Shown: positions 36,516-45,992, numbered from the stretch's first letter. The stretch: 64,000 bases of DNA from Caulobacter sp. 602-1 (GCF_003931565.1 NZ_RRYI01000005.1:371168-435167); one strand, 5' to 3'. Notes: generated by a model not told the origin, from the letters alone. A program made the numbers and translations.

Positions 36516-37592
36516 ATGCTTGCCAGTTCGATCGGCGCGGCCGACACGCGGCGTTTCGCCAAGGCGCCGAACGCGCCCGCAAGGGGTTGCGACCAGGCGA
36601 TCGCCGCGCTTTCGGCCATGTCGGGTCTTGTCGGGCGCACGCCGCTACTGGCGATCGACCTGCTGTGGCGGGGCCGACCCGCGGCGGTCTTCGCCAAGGC
36701 TGAGCTCTATAACCTCACCGGCAGCATCAAGGACCGGATGGCCTGCAGCATCATTGGCGCGGCCTACGAGCGTCGCGAGCTGGCGCCGGGGCAGGAGATC
36801 GTCGAGGCCACCAGCGGCAACGCCGGCATCGCCCTGGCCGCGCTCGGCCAGGCGCTCGGTCACCCGGTGACCATCTTCATGCCCGACTGGATGAGCCTGG
36901 AGCGCCGCGCCCTGCTGACCAGCCATGGCGCGACCGTCCGCTTGGTGTCCAAGGCCGAGGGCGGCTTCATCGGATCTGTGCGCATGGCCGAGGCCTACGC
37001 CAGCGCCAGGGGCGCGTTCCTGTCACGCCAGTTCGCCAACGATGACAACTGGCGGGCGCACTATCACGGCACGGCCGAAGAGTTGCTGACCCAGATGGCC
37101 GCCGAAGGCCTTGAGCCCGACGCCTTCGTCGCCGGCGTGGGGACCGGCGGAACGGTGATGGGGTTCGCGCGGCTGTTTCGCGACCGGCGGCTGGCCGCCA
37201 GCGTCCATCCGGTCGAGCCGGCCGAGTCGCCGACCCTCTCCACCGGTCACAAGGTCGGGGCCCACCGCATCCAGGGCGTTTCCGACGAGTTCATTCCCGA
37301 CATCGTCAAGCTCAACGAACTGGGGCCGGTGATCGCCGTGCATGACGGCGACGCCATTCTGATGGCTCAGAAGGTCGCTCGGCAACTGGGTTTGGGCGTG
37401 GGCATTTCAAGCGGCGCCAACCTGATCGCCGCGATCAAGGTTCTGGAGGGCGGCCGGCCCGACGCCAGGGTCGCGACCGTGCTTTGCGACAATCACGCCC
37501 GCTATCTCTCCACCGCCCTGGCCCAGGAAGAGCCCATGCGACCCGAGTATTTGAGCCAGCACGTCGAACTGGTCGGATGGCGGGCGCTATAG
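36516..37592 (+). CDS. PLP-dependent cysteine-synthase-family enzyme
   Basis: 358 residues. The PLP lysine is Lys72 in 'NLTGSIKDRMA'; phosphate- and substrate-loop motifs are 'EATSGNAGIALAALG', 'GVGTGGTVMG' and a C-terminal 'GISSGANLIAA'. This is the fold-type-II beta-family (CysK, CysM, CBS, SbnA). It has a 40-residue N-terminal extension and a longer C-terminus than CysK (about 310-320). Start is the ATG in 'TCTTGTCATG', since further upstream the frame loses character. The reaction cannot be fixed: O-acetylserine sulfhydrylase is one option, another beta-replacement is possible. It stands alone. Confidence 0.8.
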   Translation: MLASSIGAADTRRFAKAPNAPARGCDQAIAALSAMSGLVGRTPLLAIDLLWRGRPAAVFAKAELYNLTGSIKDRMACSIIGAAYERRELAPGQEIVEATSGNAGIALAALGQALGHPVTIFMPDWMSLERRALLTSHGATVRLVSKAEGGFIGSVRMAEAYASARGAFLSRQFANDDNWRAHYHGTAEELLTQMAAEGLEPDAFVAGVGTGGTVMGFARLFRDRRLAASVHPVEPAESPTLSTGHKVGAHRIQGVSDEFIPDIVKLNELGPVIAVHDGDAILMAQKVARQLGLGVGISSGANLIAAIKVLEGGRPDARVATVLCDNHARYLSTALAQEEPMRPEYLSQHVELVGWRAL

Positions 37593-37837
37593 GCGGGCAG
37601 GGCGGCGGCGCCGTCCGCCGGTTCGGCGAGGTCTTCCAGGGCCGCCGTGCCGGGAGAGCCAGGGAGCGACGGTGATGCGCGCATCATGTCTCCCGAGGCT
37701 GGGCCGCGGCGCTCGGGCCTTGCGAAGTCCGACGCGCCGCCGCCAAAAACCGCTCAACAAGTATCGCTTCGTGAGGCGTTGCGATCGGCGTCGCGCCAGC
37801 GGCCCGTATGCCTCGGCGGGGAGGAGCGCCTCGGAGT

Positions 37838-39265
37838 CTAGGGCGAGATCGTGAGGGGGACGAAGAGGGGCCGACCCTCGCGTAGAATCCGCAGGAGCAC
37901 CGCCTGACGACCATGCTGGCGCGCTTCATCGACGGCGGCTCGCAAGTCCGCCTGGCTCGACAGGTTGCGGCCCGACGCGCGGGTGATGACGTCGCCGGCC
38001 CGCAAGCCTCTGTCGGCCGCGTCGCTCCCGGGCGCGACCCGCTCGATCAACAGGCCGCCGAAATCGGCCTGCAGCCCCAGGCGACGCCGGGCGTCCGGGT
38101 CGAGCGGTCGAACCGAAAGGCCCAGCACCGCCTCGCTCTTGGCGGACGGCTGTCCCGGCGTGGTCTCGGAGGGGCACAGGCCGGCCACGAGATCCAGCTG
38201 AAGCGTACGGCCTCCACGCAACACGTCCAGGCGGAGGCGCTCGCCCGGTCGGGCCTGGCCCACGCGACGGGTCAGATCGGCGTTGGACTCCAAGGTCTGA
38301 CCGTTCAGGGCCAACACCGCATCGCCCGCCTTGACGCCGGCCTTGTCGGCCGGTCCACCAGGCGTCACCTCCGCGACCAGCGCCCCCTTGCGGCCCCGCG
38401 CGCCGAGACTTTCGGCGATGTCGGGGGTGAGATCCTGGATCGTCGCGCCGATGAAGCCGCGCGTGATGCTTCCCGAGGCGATCAACTGCTTGGTGATCCG
38501 GTCGGCCAGGTCAGCGGGTATGGCGAAGCCAATGCCGACCGAGCCGCCGGAGGGCGAGAAGATCGCGGTATTGACCCCGATCACCCGGCCCCAGATGTCG
38601 AAGGTCGGGCCGCCAGAATTACCGCGATTGATCGGCGCGTCGATCTGAAGGTAGTCGACATAGGCTGCGCCAATGTCGCGACCGTCCGCCGACACGATGC
38701 CCGAGGTGGCCGTGCCGCCCAGGCCAAAGGGGTTGCCCACCGCGATGACCCAGTCGCCGACGCGCGGGCGGGCGGAGGCCTCGAAACTGACATGAGCGAA
38801 GCCGTCGCCCTCGACCTTGAGCACGGCCAGGTCGGTCAAGGCGTCCCGGCCAATGACGCGCGCGTCCAGCTCACGGCCGTCGTTGAGGCGCACGCTGACC
38901 TTGGTGGCGTTCTCGATGACGTGATTGTTGGTGACGACATAGCCGCTGGCCGAGATGAAGAACCCCGAGCCGGCGATCCTGGCGTCGGGAAGCTTGCGCC
39001 CGTCGTCCGGGGCGCCAAAGCGGAAGGGAAACGGAAGTTCGGGGAAGCCTTGGGGGATGTCGGTCGGCGGCGTCGCGGGCCGCCGTGCTTCGATGGACAC
39101 CACCGCCGGGGCCACGCGCTGGATGATATCGGCGAAACTGCCAGGCGCGGCGGCGGGCTGGGCGGGCGGAATTTGCGCGGCGGCCTGGCGCGGAAGGACC
39201 GGCGCGGCGGCCAGGACGACCATCAGGGCGGCGGAAAGGGCTGTGCTCTTCTTTGATGGGTTCAT
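37838..39265 (-). CDS. HtrA/DegQ-family periplasmic serine protease
   Basis: 475 residues with signal peptide 'SAALMVVLAAAPVLPRQAAA'. The trypsin-like triad is complete: His115 in 'VTNNHVIENA', Asp145 in 'DALTDLAVLKV', Ser217 in 'NRGNSGGP'. Two PDZ domains follow ('GGPADKAGVKAGDAVLALNG' and 'RVAPGSDAADRGLRAGDVIT'). It degrades or refolds damaged envelope proteins. Start chosen at the ATG that gives the signal peptide. An ATCG-type palindrome lies 160 bases upstream (39425-39437). Confidence 0.93.
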   Translation of the reverse strand: MNPSKKSTALSAALMVVLAAAPVLPRQAAAQIPPAQPAAAPGSFADIIQRVAPAVVSIEARRPATPPTDIPQGFPELPFPFRFGAPDDGRKLPDARIAGSGFFISASGYVVTNNHVIENATKVSVRLNDGRELDARVIGRDALTDLAVLKVEGDGFAHVSFEASARPRVGDWVIAVGNPFGLGGTATSGIVSADGRDIGAAYVDYLQIDAPINRGNSGGPTFDIWGRVIGVNTAIFSPSGGSVGIGFAIPADLADRITKQLIASGSITRGFIGATIQDLTPDIAESLGARGRKGALVAEVTPGGPADKAGVKAGDAVLALNGQTLESNADLTRRVGQARPGERLRLDVLRGGRTLQLDLVAGLCPSETTPGQPSAKSEAVLGLSVRPLDPDARRRLGLQADFGGLLIERVAPGSDAADRGLRAGDVITRASGRNLSSQADLRAAVDEARQHGRQAVLLRILREGRPLFVPLTISP

Positions 39266-39424
39266 GACTCGATCATTGAACGTCAAGGGTGGTGAGGGGC
39301 AGAGCCGGTCCCGGCCGGCCGCGGGCTTGGAGGCCTTCGGCCGCTTCCAGAGGCCGCCGACCATGCCGGTGACCAGACGCCTCGCCCCGGATAGGTCACG
39401 AAGCGCGGCCTGTCTCGTAAAAAC

Positions 39425-39437
39425 ATCGTGAGGCGAT
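39425..39437. promoter_or_regulatory. ATCGTGAGGCGAT palindrome, copy 1
   Basis: ATCG-TGAGG-CGAT embedded in ACATCGTGAGGCGATGTA, which is palindromic over 18 bases except for the centre. It lies between the DUF2254 gene end and the htrA start. An almost identical 20-base version occurs at 56116. Confidence 0.6.
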
Positions 39438-39453
39438 GTAACTCTCGCGGAAG

Positions 39454-40869
39454 CTAGCCGGTTCCCCCGAACCAGGCCGCGCTGTCGCGCAGGCGACGCT
39501 TATAATCGGGTTCGGCCAAGGCCGCCCGCAGTTGGGCTGCCCGCAGGATCACCTGTTCGAGATTGAACCCGGCCAGGCGGGGGCGCGCCAGATCCACGAG
39601 CCTTTCGCCATGGTCGCCGATGAGTCTCAGCCGGCCGGGATCATCGCAGCCGAGCGACACCGCGCCGAGCGCCCGGATGAATCCGAGCGCGGCGACCATG
39701 TCCCCGGCGCAGTATTGGGCCAGGGCTCCGAAGCCGCGCTCCATGTAGGTCTCGAAGGTCACGGGATGGGTGATCACCCGCAGCGCGCCATCGGCGTCCA
39801 TTCTGAGGGGGGGCGGCAATTGACGTCGCGCCAGATCAGAGCAGGCCGCCCCCAGCCAGTCCAGGCAGGTCAGGGCCGTGAACGGGTCGTTGACGCCTGG
39901 CGACAAGGCGCGGCCAGCGATCTCGACGAGTTCGTCGATCAGAAACCGCAGATCCTGCAGCGCCGTGCGCCTGGAGCCGACGGCGAAGGCTTTGGTCACC
40001 GACGCGGCGCTGGCTTCATCGTAGCGCTCCGGCGGCCAGGCCTCCACGATCGTGCGACCTTCCTGGATGAAATCGCCCGGCTGATGCTGCAGCCGCAGCA
40101 CCAGGTCGTGTTCACGGGCGAACGCCATCAAGGCCTCGTCCTCCACCACCTGCAGGTAGCCGGTGCTCGGGGCGGCGATCAGGGCCCGGTTGGCGGCGTC
40201 TGCGGCGCTGGCGTCCAGCCGGAACGCGGTGGGAATGGGTGGCGGCTCGTCGTCGCCGGCTCGATCAGGAGCGGCGGCGCCGATGAAGTCGGGATAGCGG
40301 CGTCTGATGCCCGCGAGCAGGCGGTCGCCCACGTCCTCGACGACCCGGTTGATATGCAACTGACGCGGCACGTGATGAATGAAGAAGATCAGCACAGCGA
40401 TCGAGCAGAGCGCCAGGGCCACGCCGACCAGAAGGGCGAGGTTGGGGACGAAGCCGCCTTGGGCGCCCGCCTCGTCGGCCGAGCGGATCGTCCGTAGGAT
40501 CAGCAGACAATAGACGAAGGTCGCGATGAAGGTGCCCAGCGTGACCTGGTTGCCTCGATCGCTCATGAAGTTGCTGAGCAGTCGGGGGCCATACTGGCCC
40601 GAGGCGTAAACGACCGCGGCGATGGTCACCGAAAACACCGTCCCGGCCACGGTGATCATCGAACTGCTGATCACCGACAACACCTGTCGCGCGCCATTGG
40701 GGCGCGCAGCGTAGAGCCAGGGCAAGCCGTCCATCCAGCCTGACACGGCGTGGGTGTCGGCGAAGATCATGCCGGCGGCCAGAGCGATGGCGGCCAGCAC
40801 CATGATCGAGGGCAAGAACCAGTAGCTGCCCTGCAGATCGTCGGCCAGCTTGAGCAAGGTGGATCTCAT
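39454..40869 (-). CDS. DUF2254-family integral membrane protein
   Basis: 471 residues from the ATG that gives 'MRSTLLKLADDLQGSYWFLP'. Four membrane helices are seen near 19-40, 62-90, 105-125 and 140-165 ('MITVAGTVFSVTIAAVVYAS', 'LALLVGVALALCSIAVLIFF'), followed by a soluble domain of about 280 residues with 'ALSPGVNDPFTALTCLDWLG', the hallmark of DUF2254. Function unknown; such proteins often sit near ion or stress transport genes, as here. No operon partner is obvious. Confidence 0.85.
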   Translation of the reverse strand: MRSTLLKLADDLQGSYWFLPSIMVLAAIALAAGMIFADTHAVSGWMDGLPWLYAARPNGARQVLSVISSSMITVAGTVFSVTIAAVVYASGQYGPRLLSNFMSDRGNQVTLGTFIATFVYCLLILRTIRSADEAGAQGGFVPNLALLVGVALALCSIAVLIFFIHHVPRQLHINRVVEDVGDRLLAGIRRRYPDFIGAAAPDRAGDDEPPPIPTAFRLDASAADAANRALIAAPSTGYLQVVEDEALMAFAREHDLVLRLQHQPGDFIQEGRTIVEAWPPERYDEASAASVTKAFAVGSRRTALQDLRFLIDELVEIAGRALSPGVNDPFTALTCLDWLGAACSDLARRQLPPPLRMDADGALRVITHPVTFETYMERGFGALAQYCAGDMVAALGFIRALGAVSLGCDDPGRLRLIGDHGERLVDLARPRLAGFNLEQVILRAAQLRAALAEPDYKRRLRDSAAWFGGTG

Positions 40870-41044
40870 CGGTCGGGCTCCTCGGCGAGCGGGCTCGGCG
40901 CCGAGGAAGGCAACGCTTGGAAAGGCAAGATGCTGCACGCCTGGTCTGTCGGCCGGCGCGCCTCGGGCGAGCTTGGAGCTTTTGGGGAGCGACCGAGGTT
41001 CGATCGGGTCGTGCTCGGCCCCGACCCTCATCTTCGCGGGAGGG

Positions 41045-41292
41045 ACAGGTGATCCTGTTCGTCTGCCGCCAGGTCTGCGGCAGTATCCTCAAGCCCCTTG
41101 GCGAGCAGACGGGCGCCATGCGCCAGATGGCGAAAGGCGAAATCGAGATTCCCGGCAAGGCGCGGCGCGACGAGTTCGCGGCCATGGCTTCGGCCCTGAC
41201 GTGTTCCAAGCCAATGAACGCGCCCGGCGTGAGAGCGAGGCCCAGCGCGAGCATGAACGGACCGAGGCCGCGCGAGACAAAGGCCAGCCCTG
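41045..41292 (+). pseudogene. relic of a methyl-accepting chemotaxis receptor (HAMP region)
   Basis: One frame encodes the end of a membrane helix and a HAMP start: 'SILKPLGEQTGAMRQMAKGE' followed by 'IEIPGKARRDEFAAMASAL'. At about 41197 the reading continues in another frame as 'DVFQANERARRESEAQREHE', the usual HAMP to coiled-coil join of chemotaxis receptors. No sensor domain precedes it and no signalling tip follows. The fragment is therefore a decayed remnant, not a gene; the rest of 40870-41436 holds nothing recognisable. Confidence 0.65.
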
Positions 41293-41436
41293 TTCGATCC
41301 GCTTAATCATCAGGGCTTGGGGTTAGCCGCGCATTCTCATGCACGTTCATCCGGGCCTTCCGCGCTAGATGTTGGAGCTTCGCAACCCCAGCCTCTCAGC
41401 ACCGCCCCGAGTGAACAACCTTCATAGCTTCGACAA

Positions 41437-43203
41437 CTAGGCTTCGCCGGTCAGGTCTCGCCGAACCTTTTCGAGCTCCTCGGCGTAGCGCCGCGTGGCG
41501 TGGGCCTCCGACACCAGGCCGATCACCCGCCGTTCGGCGTCGACCACGGCCAGCTCATCGGCCTCTGTGCTGTCGAACGCCCGCATCACTTCCTTGATCG
41601 ACTGGTCCGGCGTCAGGGCCGCGTCGGGATTGACCGCCAGCACCGAGACCGGTCGCTCGTCGCCGCCCGGATCGGCGTAGGCCAGGGCCGTGACGATCAC
41701 TCCGGCATAGTGTTCGGCCTCGTCGATCATAACCACCCGCCGTGTCGAGCCCAGGGGAAAGCGGCGGCGAAACTCGGCCAAGGTCGTTGTCGACGCCGTG
41801 GTCTGGACGTCCTTGCGCATCATCCGCCCCGCCGTCAGGGGGCGCAGCCAGCTGACGTCATGAGCGCTGCGGATGGTCTCGCCGCGCAGGTGCAGTCGCC
41901 AGGTCGAGAAGGAATAGCCGAAGGTTTCGCGCACGATTGTGCTGGCGATCAGCGAGGCCACGAGCGCCGCGGCCGTCACCGTGAAATCGCCCGTCGCCTC
42001 AAGGACGAGAAATGACATGGTGAAAGGTCCCCCGACCACCGCCACCGCCAAGGCCGCCATGCCGACCAAGGCCGCGACGGTGGGATCAAGTCCGGGCAGC
42101 CAGGGGGCCGCCACCGATAGAGCCGAGACCGTCTGACCGATCAGGGCGCCCAGAAACAGCGAGGCGAAGAAGAGCCCGCCCCGAAAGCCAAAGCTCAAGG
42201 ACAGCACCGAGGCCAGGGCCTTGAGGGCCACGAGCATCAGCAGGGTCTTGAGGCCAAGATCGGAGATCAGGTCCAGATGTAGCGCTCCGTGTCCGGAGGA
42301 CAGGATCTGGGGCGTGATCATCGCCAGGCCCGCTAGCGCCAAGCCCCCCGCGGCGGGCCGCCATCCCCGCGGCAGACCGATGCGGACCACGCCACGTTCG
42401 GCAAGGGCCACCAGGCGCATCAAGCCGATCCCCGCCGCCGCGCAGACCAGGCCCAAAAGCGCGTAGAGGCCATAGTCGAGCCAGGATTGAACCGCCGGCG
42501 TGGTGGTTTTCAGCAGGTAGGGGATGGCGCCCATGCGACTCGCCACCAGGGCCGCAGCCAAGGCGGCGGCGGCGACCGGCGCCAGATTGGCGACCGTGTA
42601 GGCTCCGATGACGATCTCGAAGGCGTAGAAGGCGCCGGTGAGGGGCGCGCCGAACGCCGCGGCGATGGCCGCGCCGGCCCCCGCGCCCACGAGGGTGCGC
42701 ATGTCGGCGCGCCGCAGGTTGAGCTTCTGGCCGGCGAATGACGCGACCGCCGCCCCGGCCTGCGCATAGGCCGCCTCGAGCCCCACCGAGGCGCCAAAGC
42801 CGTTGGAGATCAGGGTCTGGACGCAGATGAAGGCGCTGTCCTTGAGGGACAGGCGTCCGCCATGCAACGCGTTGGCCTCGACCGGGTCGACCGCCGGGCG
42901 CGGCCGGTAGGTCATCCAGGCCCAGGTCAGCAGGCCAAGCAGCAGGCCGCCCAACGGAATCGACAGCACGCGCCAGGGCGCTATGGCGCTCTGGGCGCTC
43001 AGGCGCTCACCCAGATTGATGCCGAACAACAGTCCTTGCAGGCCGTGGGCGAGCTTGGCTTGCAACACCGCGAGAGCCCCCGCCGCGACGCCGATCAGGA
43101 CAGCCACCGCGATCAGCCACAGTTCGCTCGACCGCGTGCGCCGACGTAGCCATGCCAGCCAACGGGCCGTGGAGGGGGCAGGCAAGGACAGCGGCAGGGG
43201 CAT
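41437..43203 (-). CDS. ClC-family chloride channel/antiporter with CBS domains
   Basis: 588 residues from the ATG giving 'MPLPLSLPAPSTARW'. About 430 residues form the ClC membrane core; the gating glutamate region reads 'ASVGLEAAYAQAG' instead of the common GREGP, and the later pore motif reads 'GFRGGLFFASLFLGALIG'. A cytoplasmic pair of CBS domains follows ('MRKDVQTTASTTTLAEFRRR' and 'DQSIKEVMRAFDSTEADELAVV'). It exports or exchanges chloride or related anions. It differs from the truncated ClC at 56176 and shares little sequence with it. Confidence 0.9.
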   Translation of the reverse strand: MPLPLSLPAPSTARWLAWLRRRTRSSELWLIAVAVLIGVAAGALAVLQAKLAHGLQGLLFGINLGERLSAQSAIAPWRVLSIPLGGLLLGLLTWAWMTYRPRPAVDPVEANALHGGRLSLKDSAFICVQTLISNGFGASVGLEAAYAQAGAAVASFAGQKLNLRRADMRTLVGAGAGAAIAAAFGAPLTGAFYAFEIVIGAYTVANLAPVAAAALAAALVASRMGAIPYLLKTTTPAVQSWLDYGLYALLGLVCAAAGIGLMRLVALAERGVVRIGLPRGWRPAAGGLALAGLAMITPQILSSGHGALHLDLISDLGLKTLLMLVALKALASVLSLSFGFRGGLFFASLFLGALIGQTVSALSVAAPWLPGLDPTVAALVGMAALAVAVVGGPFTMSFLVLEATGDFTVTAAALVASLIASTIVRETFGYSFSTWRLHLRGETIRSAHDVSWLRPLTAGRMMRKDVQTTASTTTLAEFRRRFPLGSTRRVVMIDEAEHYAGVIVTALAYADPGGDERPVSVLAVNPDAALTPDQSIKEVMRAFDSTEADELAVVDAERRVIGLVSEAHATRRYAEELEKVRRDLTGEA

Positions 43204-43393
43204 GACGGGCTCGCGAAAACGATGGATCGGCGAGACCCAAGCCAGGACCCGTAGCCAGCGCAAGTTCCAGTGGCGTACTGCCTAGACGGTGCGAGAAGAC
43301 CTCGTCAATCAAGCCGGGTAAGGAACGGCGCGACCAAGCAATTGGGCGCGGCCGAGCCCGACGGTCGAGGCGTCGATCGTCAGGCCTCGATTG

Positions 43394-44158
43394 TCATGGG
43401 CGCGCGCCCACCGTGATCTTCCGCTCGAACATACCGGCGTTGGCCGTCTTGGCGTCCATGGCGACCACGCGCAGAACATAGCGCCCCGGCGCGAGCTTCG
43501 GCGTGGTCGCAGCATACTCGCCGGTGCGGCCGGTGAAGGCCAGAGGTATGTCGGCGGCGAGACGGCCCTTCCGTGTCAATCGGGCCTGGACTATATAGTT
43601 GGCCGCGTCCCAGAGACCGCCGCTTTCGATGGGACAGCCGCACATCAGGGCGACCTTCGCCGTCAGAGTCACCTCACCGTCGGCCGCGGTCCTGGCGCTT
43701 GGTTCGACCACAAGCCCGGGGAAGGTGAGGATCCAACCGTCGCCCAGGACATCGTGACCCGGAATGATCCAGAGGCTGGAGGCGACCCGGATCGCGGATC
43801 CCGGCTTGCCCATGGGACCCTCGGCCTCTGCCCGCACCAGGGTCGGGGCCTTCAGATCCAGCACCGCCTCGAAGCCGGCGGTCGCTGCGTCGGTGACGCC
43901 GTTCCCGCGCGTCCTGGGCGCGCGCATGATCCGCTGGGTGTCGCCCGTACCGCCCGTGGTCAGCCCCTTGGCCAGAACCGCGCCGGTGCGCGCGTCCTTC
44001 AGCGTGATCGCCACCCCGCCCATATGATCGCCGATGAACTTGGCGTCGAGCGCCTGGGCTCGGACCATGACACGGGTCGGCTCGGCCTGGACGGCCATTG
44101 GCGCGGCGAGGAGAAGCGCAGCGGTCAGGGCGATAAGTTTGGGCATGGCGCGGGTCAC
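43394..44158 (-). CDS. exported protein of unknown function with a CGC motif
   Basis: 254 residues; signal peptide 'LIALTAALLLAAPMAVQA'. The body is beta-rich ('VMVRAQALDAKFIGDHMGGV', 'GRYVLRVVAMDAKTANAGMF') with a single 'ALMCGCPIESGGLW' segment that could bind metal or form a disulfide. It overlaps the stop of the metallo-beta-lactamase-fold gene through a GTGA; an ATG 12 bases later is an equally good start. Operon membership suggests a role in sulfur handling, but no family was recognised. Confidence 0.7.
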   Translation of the reverse strand: MTRAMPKLIALTAALLLAAPMAVQAEPTRVMVRAQALDAKFIGDHMGGVAITLKDARTGAVLAKGLTTGGTGDTQRIMRAPRTRGNGVTDAATAGFEAVLDLKAPTLVRAEAEGPMGKPGSAIRVASSLWIIPGHDVLGDGWILTFPGLVVEPSARTAADGEVTLTAKVALMCGCPIESGGLWDAANYIVQARLTRKGRLAADIPLAFTGRTGEYAATTPKLAPGRYVLRVVAMDAKTANAGMFERKITVGARP

Positions 44159-45099
44159 ACGGCGTTGAGGGGGATCTTCAGATAGCGCACGCCATTGTCT
44201 TCCGGCTCGGGAAAGTGGCCGCCGCGCATGTTGACCTGCACCGAGGGCAGGATCAGCCGGGGCATGTCCAGGGTTCGGTCACGGGCCTCACGCAGGGCCA
44301 CGAACTCGGCCTGGGCGACGCCCTCGTGGACATGGACATTGTTATGGCGCTGGGCGCCGATCGTGGTTTCCCAGGCGAAGACCTCGCGGCCCGGGGCCTT
44401 GTAGTCATGGCACAGGAAGACCCGCGTCGCGTCGGGGAGCGCCAGCAGGCGTTGGATGGACGAAAACAGTGTCGCCGCGTCCCCGCCGGGGAAGTCGCAG
44501 CGGGCTGTCCCGTAGTCGGGCATGAAGAGGGTGTCGCCCACGAACACGGCGTCGCCGATCACATAGGCCATGCAGGCGGGCGTATGGCCTGGCACATGCA
44601 GGGCCAGGCCTTGCAGCGCTCCGATCGAAAAGCGCTCTCCGTCGTGGAACAGGTGGTCGAACTGGCGGCCATCGCGCGCGAACCGCGGACCCGCATTGAA
44701 CAGGTCTCCGAACGTCTCCTGAACTTGGACGATCTTCTCCCCGATCGCCAGGCGGCCGCCCAAGGCGTTCTGCAGAAAAGGGGCGGCCGACAGATGGTCG
44801 GCGTGGGCGTGGGTCTCCAACTGCCAGGCGACCTCCAGCCCTTGGTCGCGGACATAGGCGATCACGGCGTCGGCTGAGTCGTGCGCCGTGCGGCCCGACG
44901 CGGGATCATAGTCCAAGACGCTGTCGATAATGGCGCACGTCGACGAGGCGGGATCACGAACGACATAGCTGACCGTGAAGGTCGCCTCGTCGAAGAAGGC
45001 TCGCACCTGCGGCCGCGAAGCGGGCGCGCCCAGCGCCTGTTCGATGATCGAGGTCGCCTCGGCCAAGGCGGTGTCGGGCGGCGAAATCGGTTGGGGCAT
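44155..45099 (-). CDS. MBL-fold persulfide dioxygenase-like protein (ETHE1/Blh type)
   Basis: 314 residues from the ATG giving 'MPQPISPPDTALAEA'. The metal motif is 'ETHAHADHLSAAPFL' (HxHxDH), with further ligands in 'LHVPGHTPACM', 'FVGDTLFMPDYGTARCDFPG' and 'LCHDYKAPGREV'. This pattern is that of ETHE1 and the bacterial Blh/PDO enzymes that oxidise glutathione persulfide to sulfite. It is divergent from a TauE/SafE exporter that can remove sulfite, with an AT-rich operator-like stretch between. Confidence 0.87.
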   Translation of the reverse strand: MPQPISPPDTALAEATSIIEQALGAPASRPQVRAFFDEATFTVSYVVRDPASSTCAIIDSVLDYDPASGRTAHDSADAVIAYVRDQGLEVAWQLETHAHADHLSAAPFLQNALGGRLAIGEKIVQVQETFGDLFNAGPRFARDGRQFDHLFHDGERFSIGALQGLALHVPGHTPACMAYVIGDAVFVGDTLFMPDYGTARCDFPGGDAATLFSSIQRLLALPDATRVFLCHDYKAPGREVFAWETTIGAQRHNNVHVHEGVAQAEFVALREARDRTLDMPRLILPSVQVNMRGGHFPEPEDNGVRYLKIPLNAV

Positions 45100-45127
45100 T
45101 AAGGACCTCCGGGCTCCGGTATCGACA

Positions 45128-45160
45128 AACCATTTATATGCGAATATATGAATATACAAG
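45128..45160. promoter_or_regulatory. AT-rich operator/promoter between persulfide dioxygenase and sulfite exporter
   Basis: The stretch CATTTATATGCGAATATATGAATATAC (45131-45157) stands out in a GC-rich background and contains repeated ATATG/GAATAT elements. Sulfide-responsive ArsR-type repressors (BigR, SqrR) control similar blh-tauE pairs at AT-rich sites. No such regulator gene is in the window, so the assignment is by analogy. Confidence 0.5.
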
Positions 45161-45179
45161 TCTCGTCGAGTTGGCGCAC

Positions 45180-45953
45180 ATGTCCTTGTTCATGATCGTA
45201 TCGGCACTGCTGAGCGGCGCGCTCGTCGGCGCGCTGCTGGGCCTGTTCGGCGGCGGCGGCTCGGTGCTGGCGACGCCGCTCTTGCTCTATGTCGTCGGCA
45301 TCCGTGATCCGCACGTGGCCATCGGCACCTCGGCCGCGGCGGTGGCGGTCAACGCCGGTCTCAACCTGGTGGGTCATGGCCGGGGAGGGCGGGTCAAATG
45401 GCCCTGCGCGAGCGTGTTCGCCGGCGCGGGCCTGATCGGTTCGTTCCTGGGCTCGACCCTGGCCAAGGCGATCGATGGTCAGCGGCTGCTGCTGGGGTTC
45501 GCCTTGGCGATGGCGGCGATCGCGCTGTCGATGATGCGTCGCCCCAAGTCTCAGGGCGATCCCCTGGTCCATATAACGCCTGGCCTGATGCTGAAGCTGA
45601 CGCCGCTGGGCCTGCTGACGGGGCTGGCCGCCGGGTTCTTCGGGATCGGCGGGGGATTTCTGATCGTGCCAGGGCTGATGGCGGCGACGGGCATGACCTT
45701 GGCCAACGCCACGGCCTCTTCGTTGCTGTCGGTGTCGCTGTTTGGCGCGGCCACTTCCCTGAACTACGCCGCCTCGGGCCTGATCAACTGGCCCGTCGCG
45801 GGGCTTTTCATCCTGGGCGGCCTGGCGGGCGGCGCCGTTGGCGTGCGGGGCGCGGCCCTGCTGGCGGCCCACGCCCTGCCGGCGCGCAGGCTGTTCGCCA
45901 GCCTGGTGCTGGCGGTCGCGGCCTATGTCGCCTGGAATGCTCTGCGCGGCTGA
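45180..45953 (+). CDS. TauE/SafE-family sulfite exporter-like permease
   Basis: 257 residues from the ATG at 45180; an earlier ATG (45138) lies inside the AT-rich control element and is less likely. Eight or so helices; the family repeat appears twice: 'GALLGLFGGGGSVLATPLLL' and 'GLAAGFFGIGGGFLIVPGLM'. These proteins move sulfite, sulfoacetate or thiosulfate out of the cell. Divergent from the persulfide dioxygenase, whose product is sulfite. Confidence 0.88.
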   Translation: MSLFMIVSALLSGALVGALLGLFGGGGSVLATPLLLYVVGIRDPHVAIGTSAAAVAVNAGLNLVGHGRGGRVKWPCASVFAGAGLIGSFLGSTLAKAIDGQRLLLGFALAMAAIALSMMRRPKSQGDPLVHITPGLMLKLTPLGLLTGLAAGFFGIGGGFLIVPGLMAATGMTLANATASSLLSVSLFGAATSLNYAASGLINWPVAGLFILGGLAGGAVGVRGAALLAAHALPARRLFASLVLAVAAYVAWNALRG

Positions 45954-45992
45954 GCGCCGGGAGAGCGTGATCGCGCCGGCGCTCAGACGAGC

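Noticed and set aside
37593..37837. Short frames and the palindrome TGATGCGCGCATCA after the PLP enzyme
   Set aside because: Frames too short and unlike genes; a 14-base GC-rich palindrome alone is not enough to claim a site.
45099..45872. 257-codon minus-strand frame opposite the sulfite exporter
   Set aside because: Arg/Gln/His-rich shadow of a clear membrane protein gene.
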